Assembly: GCA_019635715.1 (NCBI GenBank)
Contig: JAHBYY010000024.1
Coordinates: 1 to 55,849, forward strand
Origin: Rhizobiaceae bacterium
GTDB taxonomy: Bacteria; Pseudomonadota; Alphaproteobacteria; Rhizobiales; Rhizobiaceae
Length of the DNA: 55,849 nt
Direction of reading: 5' to 3'
The notes under the pieces are model-generated. The model was not told where the DNA came from, searched no databases, and saw only the letters and a list, made by a program, of their open reading frames with translations. This document shows, in pieces, positions 51,549 to 55,849 of this stretch. The translations under genes and the position numbers were made by a program. How positions within the stretch are numbered: the first letter of the stretch is position 1; each line of letters begins with the position of its first letter.

Positions 51549-53783
51549 GTGGCTTTGGCAGCAGCGCTGCAGCAACTGGACGGTGCGACATGGGTCGCGA
51601 TCGGCAGCCTTGCGCTGGCCGGATTGATGCTAGCCGTCGCCTTGCGCTACCGCGCGTTGAGCACCCGCCATGCGCAGGAACTCGCAAACACCGCCGAGCT
51701 CATCGAGAACCTTTCGGAAGGCATCTACCGCTCCTCGCCGGACGGGCTTCAGCTCAGTGCAAACCGCGCCCTGGTGAAACTGAACGGCTACGACAGCGAA
51801 GCCGAGATGCTGGCCGGCGTCACCGACATCGGCAAGCAGTGGTATGTCGAGGCCGGACGGCGCGAAGAGTTCCGTACCATCCTGCACCGCGACGGCAAGG
51901 TCGAGAACTTCATCTCCGAGGTTTATCGGCACAAGACGCGCGAGCGCATCTGGATCACCGAATCGGCCCGGCTCGTTCGCCGCCGCCGCTCGCACCAGCC
52001 GCTGTACTATGAGGGATCGGTCCGCGAGATCACCGGCGCGCTCGAGCGATTGAACCTCGAGGAACGCTTCCACAAGCTGACGGACATGCTGCCGATCGGA
52101 CTTTTCCAGTTCGTGCGGCATCCCGACGGCCGGTTCGAAGTCGCCTGCCTCACCGGGTCGGCCTCGCGCATCAGCGGCATTCCGGTGGCGGAGCAGATCG
52201 CCAATCCCCGCGTCTTCAACGACCTCGTGGTCGAGGAGGATCGCGAGATGTTTGCGCGGAGCTTTGCCGCATCGGCCGAGACGGTCTCGCCCTGGGATTG
52301 CGAGGCGCGCATCGTCGCACGCGACGGCGTGCGCAAATGGATCCGCATCAACGCCCATGCCGAGATGTTCGAGGGCTCGATCTGCTGGTACGGCTACATC
52401 GCCGATATCTCGCTGCGCAAGGAACAGGAACTCGAGATCAGGCAGCTCGCCTTCGTCGATCCGCTGACCAAGCTGCTCAACCGGCGCGCCTTCATGAGCC
52501 GCATGGAGGAGATCATCGCAAATTGCCGCCGGCGCGGCGCACATGCGGCCTTGCTTTTCATCGACCTCGACAATTTCAAGACCCTGAACGACACGCAGGG
52601 CCACGACATGGGCGACCTGCTCCTGGAACAGGTAGCCGTGCGGCTGCGCGCCTGCGTCGTCGCGACGGACATCGTCGCACGCCTGGGGGGCGACGAATTC
52701 GTCGTCGTCGTCGAAGAGGCCGGCGGCGATGCGGCGCAGGCGACATTGCGCGCGATCTCCATCGCCAACCGCATCGTCTCGGAGATGAATCGCGAATTCG
52801 CCCTCGGCGACCTCAAGCATGCGGGGTCGGCGAGCGTCGGCCTGGTGATGGTCGACGGGGCAGTCCAGAGTCCCGACGACCTGCTGAAGCGTGCCGATGC
52901 CGCCATGTACCAGGCCAAGGCCGCCGGTCGAAACGGCGTGGCGATCTTCGAGCCGGGGGCGCTCGACCAGGAAGCCGAGCGGCGGCAGGTCGCGGCCGAT
53001 CTGCGCGAGGCACTTTCGGGCGACCAGCTCGTCCTGCATTTTCAGCCGCAGGTCGACTTCGCCGGGCGGGTGGTCGGAGCGGAGGCGCTGGTGCGCTGGC
53101 ACCATCCCAGGCGCGGCCTGATCGCGCCTGCGCAGTTCGTCGCGCTGGCGAGCCAGTTCGGACTGGGTGACGCGCTGGCCCGGCATGTGCTCGACCGCGG
53201 ATTGCGTACCCTGGCAGGGTGGTCGCGCGAACCGGCCATGTGCCACCTGCGCCTGGCGCTCAATGTGACGACGCAATGCTTCGCCGCCGACGGCTTCGTG
53301 CGGACGCTGACGGACCTCATCGACCATCATGGCGTCGACGCGGGGCTGGTCACGCTCGAACTGACCGAACATGTCATGACGCGCGAGCCGAAGCGCATAG
53401 CGCGGCGGATGTCGGAGCTGAAGCAGCTCGGCCTTCGGCTTGCCCTCGACGATTTCGGCACCGGCCAATCGTCGCTGGCCTATCTCAAGCAACTGCCGTT
53501 CGACGAGATCAAGATCGACGGCGGCTTCGTCGCCGACATCGAGGGCACCGACAGCGACCGTGCGCTGGTCAAGACCATGCTGTCCATGGCCTCCACGCTG
53601 GGGCTGCGCTCGGTGGCGGAGCATGTCGAGAATGTCCGCCAGGAGGCGTTTTTGCGCGCCTATGGCTGCGACGTGCTGCAGGGCAATTTCTACTGCCAGC
53701 CCTTGCCGGCGGACGAATTCGGCGCGCTGTTCGGGCCGGCGGACGCGCCGCGGCGGACGGCGTTCAGGGCCGCCTCGGCCTGA
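51549..53783 (+). CDS. membrane PAS-GGDEF-EAL cyclic-di-GMP protein
   Basis: 744 residues from GTG 51549 (AAGGACGGCAGG upstream). One N-terminal transmembrane helix (about 13-31), two PAS-like domains (about 45-165 and 175-300, each ending with a PAC-like W-x-x segment), GGDEF at residues 380-384 (LGGDEFVVVVEE) intact, and EAL at 512-514 (AEALVRWHHP) with ALDDFGTG, EIKIDGGFV and AEHVEN catalytic groups. Both synthase and phosphodiesterase residues are present. The allosteric I-site RxxD usual before GGDEF is VATD, so product inhibition may be absent. Confidence 0.93.
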   Translation: MALAAALQQLDGATWVAIGSLALAGLMLAVALRYRALSTRHAQELANTAELIENLSEGIYRSSPDGLQLSANRALVKLNGYDSEAEMLAGVTDIGKQWYVEAGRREEFRTILHRDGKVENFISEVYRHKTRERIWITESARLVRRRRSHQPLYYEGSVREITGALERLNLEERFHKLTDMLPIGLFQFVRHPDGRFEVACLTGSASRISGIPVAEQIANPRVFNDLVVEEDREMFARSFAASAETVSPWDCEARIVARDGVRKWIRINAHAEMFEGSICWYGYIADISLRKEQELEIRQLAFVDPLTKLLNRRAFMSRMEEIIANCRRRGAHAALLFIDLDNFKTLNDTQGHDMGDLLLEQVAVRLRACVVATDIVARLGGDEFVVVVEEAGGDAAQATLRAISIANRIVSEMNREFALGDLKHAGSASVGLVMVDGAVQSPDDLLKRADAAMYQAKAAGRNGVAIFEPGALDQEAERRQVAADLREALSGDQLVLHFQPQVDFAGRVVGAEALVRWHHPRRGLIAPAQFVALASQFGLGDALARHVLDRGLRTLAGWSREPAMCHLRLALNVTTQCFAADGFVRTLTDLIDHHGVDAGLVTLELTEHVMTREPKRIARRMSELKQLGLRLALDDFGTGQSSLAYLKQLPFDEIKIDGGFVADIEGTDSDRALVKTMLSMASTLGLRSVAEHVENVRQEAFLRAYGCDVLQGNFYCQPLPADEFGALFGPADAPRRTAFRAASA

Positions 53784-53802
53784 TCTGCCCCGGAAAGCAC
53801 AA

Positions 53803-53822
53803 GGCCGGGATCGCTCCCGGCC
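53803..53822 (-). terminator. hairpin between convergent GGDEF-EAL and ndk genes
   Basis: Perfect 8-bp stem GGCCGGGA/TCCCGGCC, 4-base loop TCGC. On the minus strand it is followed by TTGTGCTTT, a weak T-rich tail. It may serve both converging transcripts. Confidence 0.6.
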
Positions 53823-53850
53823 CTGCCGCGTCCGCGGGGTGGATGGCAGC

Positions 53851-54273
53851 TCAGCCGACGATCTCGGTGTCGGAGAACCAGTAGCGGATCTCCTGCGCCG
53901 CCGTCTCCGGCGCGTCCGAGCCATGCACCGAGTTCTCGCCGATCGACAGCGCGTGCACCTTGCGGATGGTGCCCTCGGCGGCATTCGCCGGGTTGGTGGC
54001 GCCCATCACTTCGCGGTTCCTGGCGATGGCGTTCTCGCCCTCGAGCACCTGCACGATCGTCGGGGCGGACGACATGAACTCGACCAGTTCGCCGAAGAAC
54101 GGACGGTCCTTGTGGACGGCGTAGAAGCCCTCGGCGTCGCGGCGGCTCATCCACACGCGGCGCGACGCGACGACGCGCAGGCCGGCCTCCTCGAGCATCT
54201 TGGTGATGGCACCGGTGAGGTTGCGCCGGGTCGCGTCGGGCTTGATCATCGAGAAGGTGCGTTCGATCGCCAT
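53851..54273 (-). CDS. ndk: nucleoside diphosphate kinase
   Basis: 140 residues. Transfers gamma phosphate among nucleotides. Starts [17 protein letters not shown]; active-site His in [14 protein letters not shown] 54273 is the homologous start; longer readings upstream are not supported. Length is standard. Confidence 0.98.
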   Translation of the reverse strand: MAIERTFSMIKPDATRRNLTGAITKMLEEAGLRVVASRRVWMSRRDAEGFYAVHKDRPFFGELVEFMSSAPTIVQVLEGENAIARNREVMGATNPANAAEGTIRKVHALSIGENSVHGSDAPETAAQEIRYWFSDTEIVG

Positions 54274-54353
54274 GTCTGGTCCTTGCGTCTGCTGCTGATC
54301 GGGAAAGTGGCGGAGCCTATACAATCCGCCCGGCGGCTTGCCAAGGGGAGGGC

Positions 54354-55043
54354 TCAGGCCGCGGCGGCGCGCCGCCCCTGGCCGCCATGCAGGTCGAGAC
54401 AACGGTCGAACCAGGATGCGACCGGATCGTCGCCTGCGAGGAGCGGCAGGGGCGAAACGACACGGGCCCACTGGAAGGCGCCGAACGCGATATAGTCGGC
54501 GAACAGCGGCCCGGAGCCGCCGATGAACGGCTGGTAGGACAGCATGTTGCGCAGCGGCTCCAGCGACGCCCGGAAGGCCGGCAGGCGTTCCTCGCGCCCT
54601 GCGACCGCCTCCTCCAGCGTGCGTCCCAGGCGGGTCTCGCGGCTTCCCCTGAAATACGACTGGTCTTCCGGGCCGAGCATGGCGTGGATGTCGGCGACGA
54701 TGAACCGCATCATCTGGGCCTGGATGGTGAGCTGCGTCCATCGCTCGACGAAGCGCGCCGCCGCCTCGCCGCCGGGGCCGCCGAACAGGCTGGGGCGCTC
54801 CGGATAGGCGCGCTCGAGATAGAGCGCGATGTCGAACGACTCCGCCATGACGGTGCCGCCGTCGCGGATCACCGGCACCGTCTTCGACATGCCGCCTTCC
54901 ACGGCGCCGATGCCGCCAAACGGGGTCGGCACCGTCCGGAATTCGAGCTCCTTGTGGGCCAGAGCCATCGCGACCTTCCAGCAATGCGGGCTGAACGGGC
55001 GCTGCGGGTCACGGCCCGCGAGTTCATAGAGCAAGATCGTCAT
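54354..55043 (-). CDS. glutathione S-transferase family protein
   Basis: 229 residues. Thioredoxin-like domain ([21 protein letters not shown], Cys in [24 protein letters not shown]) and a helical C-terminal domain. The Ser-Pro-His-Cys group resembles the beta-type active site but is not exact, and substrate is unknown. It starts at 55043; an in-frame ATG at 55061 is possible. Confidence 0.88.
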   Translation of the reverse strand: MTILLYELAGRDPQRPFSPHCWKVAMALAHKELEFRTVPTPFGGIGAVEGGMSKTVPVIRDGGTVMAESFDIALYLERAYPERPSLFGGPGGEAAARFVERWTQLTIQAQMMRFIVADIHAMLGPEDQSYFRGSRETRLGRTLEEAVAGREERLPAFRASLEPLRNMLSYQPFIGGSGPLFADYIAFGAFQWARVVSPLPLLAGDDPVASWFDRCLDLHGGQGRRAAAA

Positions 55044-55110
55044 TGGCGTGCGGGTCTCCACTGGCTACGAAGGGTGCCGCATAGGATGCCGGGTGGTCGG
55101 GGGAAAGTCG

Positions 55111-55623
55111 ATGAGACAGCATTTCATGATGTTCGCAGCCTACAATCGCTGGGCGAACGAACGGCTCTACGCCGCCGCCGAGGAACTCTCGAACGACGAG
55201 TTCGTCCGCGACACCGGCGCCTTCTTCGGCTCGGTGATGGCGACGATGAACCACCTCCTGGTCACCGACAGGATCTGGATGAAGCGCTTCACCGGCCTCG
55301 GCGACGCTCCGACGTCGCTGGACCTGATCCTGCACCGGTCGTTGCCCGTGCTGCGGGCCGCGCGGGTCGCGGAGGACGAGCGCATCTCCGGCTGGGTGGG
55401 TGGCCTCAACGATCGCGCCTTCTCCGGCCGCTTCACCTACACGACGGTCAGCGACATGCGCACGATTTCACAGCGCCTCGCCCCGGCCCTGGCCCATTTC
55501 TTCAACCACCAGACGCATCATCGCGGCCAGATCCATGCGGGGCTGACCGGTCTGGGCAAGCCGGCCGTCCCGCTGGACCTTGCCTTCTTCCAAAGGACCG
55601 AGGAGGGCAGGGCCTACGCGTGA
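55111..55623 (+). CDS. DinB-family metalloprotein
   Basis: 170 residues, four-helix-bundle DinB fold. The metal-binding His residues appear in TMNHLLVTDRIW, and in FNHQTHHRGQIHAGL near the C-terminus, the family hallmark. DinB-type proteins are often metal-dependent thiol transferases or damage-inducible; role unknown here. It is divergent from the GST, 67 bases apart. Confidence 0.9.
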   Translation: MRQHFMMFAAYNRWANERLYAAAEELSNDEFVRDTGAFFGSVMATMNHLLVTDRIWMKRFTGLGDAPTSLDLILHRSLPVLRAARVAEDERISGWVGGLNDRAFSGRFTYTTVSDMRTISQRLAPALAHFFNHQTHHRGQIHAGLTGLGKPAVPLDLAFFQRTEEGRAYA

Positions 55624-55684
55624 GCCCGACGCGTTGCGCGGCCTGCACCCGCATCGAAGCATGGATGACGCCGGCGGCCGCACC

Positions 55685-55849
55685 TAGGCCCTGTGGACGG
55701 TTAGCGATTGGGCGTGGCGCGTGACGAATTTGCCCCCTGAGTTCGTTGAGCCATCCTGATGGTGATAGACACCATCTCGGTCGGCTCGCCTCCTCAGCGG
55801 CCAAATTCGGCACGCGCCACGCCCAATCGCTAACCGTCCACAGGGCCTA
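55685..55849. mobile_element. MITE-like 165-base palindrome with 39-base terminal inverted repeats
   Basis: The left end TAGGCCCTGTGGACGGTTAG continues through 39 bases that are exactly repeated in reverse complement at 55811-55849. The match continues with a mismatch then CGAATTTG and CTGAG segments. The centre is a perfect ATGGTG-ATAGA-CACCAT hairpin at 55759-55775, so the whole element folds on itself. It begins and ends with TA, a Tc1/mariner-IS630-like target duplication. No transposase gene is present, so it would be moved in trans. The right end coincides with the window end. Confidence 0.8.

Overview
The window is GC-rich, densely packed chromosomal DNA from an alphaproteobacterium. 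It is most likely a member of the Hyphomicrobiales (Rhizobiales) close to Mesorhizobium/Phyllobacteriaceae. The evidence is the gene order (rpsF-rpsR-rplI, dnaB, radA-cvpA-purF; fabD-fabG-acpP-fabF-mltG-yicC-gmk; lptF-lptG-lptD-surA-rsmA; psd-pssA), a DUF1127 protein, an Omp25/31-like barrel, and intergenic repeats of the type common in that group. Genus is an inference from the sequence alone.

Layout. 1-694 is the start of a lower-GC DGQHR-domain gene that runs off the left edge, followed by about 680 bases with no recognisable gene. 1371-4044 holds a two-component system divergent from a PepSY protein and a small membrane protein. 4171-7919 is a phospholipid cluster (psd, pssA and a convergent Aas-like acyltransferase/acyl-ACP synthetase). 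8019-11394 has two EamA exporters, an SDR and a DoxX protein. 11415-17246 is purF-cvpA-radA and dnaB on the minus strand, with a repeat cluster between radA and dnaB. 17507-21284 is accessory-type housekeeping (DUF1127, LysR, HAD, YnfA, Cfa). 21491-23089 is the rpsF-rpsR-rplI operon with a repeat hairpin inside it, followed by a membrane phosphoglycerol-transferase-like sulfatase. 25526-32552 is fatty acid synthesis, MltG, YicC and Gmk, interrupted by a RelB/RelE-type toxin-antitoxin pair. 32590-39210 is the translationally coupled LPS-export and outer-membrane biogenesis operon lptF-lptG-lptD-surA-rsmA. 39541-45952 runs from pepA and holC to rlmJ, an RNase T2 lipoprotein and a GST. 46131-51442 has an outer-membrane barrel and the SDR-uvrC-pgsA-moaD-moaE run. 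51549-55623 has a GGDEF-EAL protein, ndk, a GST and a DinB-fold protein.

Much of the window serves the cell envelope: phosphatidylserine/phosphatidylethanolamine and phosphatidylglycerol synthesis, acyl chain synthesis, cyclopropanation and recycling, LPS transport, and septal peptidoglycan processing.

The non-standard parts are few. They are the truncated DGQHR gene; four copies of a REP-like hairpin with GGGGACAGTTTAC arms; a longer Rhizobiales-type intergenic mosaic repeat; the toxin-antitoxin insertion in the fab operon; a tandem repeat that lengthens ribosomal protein S6; and, at the extreme right end, a 165-base near-perfect palindrome with 39-base identical termini starting and ending in TA, which looks like a MITE. 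No transposase gene, prophage, CRISPR array, rRNA or intact tRNA gene was found. The only candidate for a less-described system is the left-edge DGQHR gene, and most of its locus lies outside the window.
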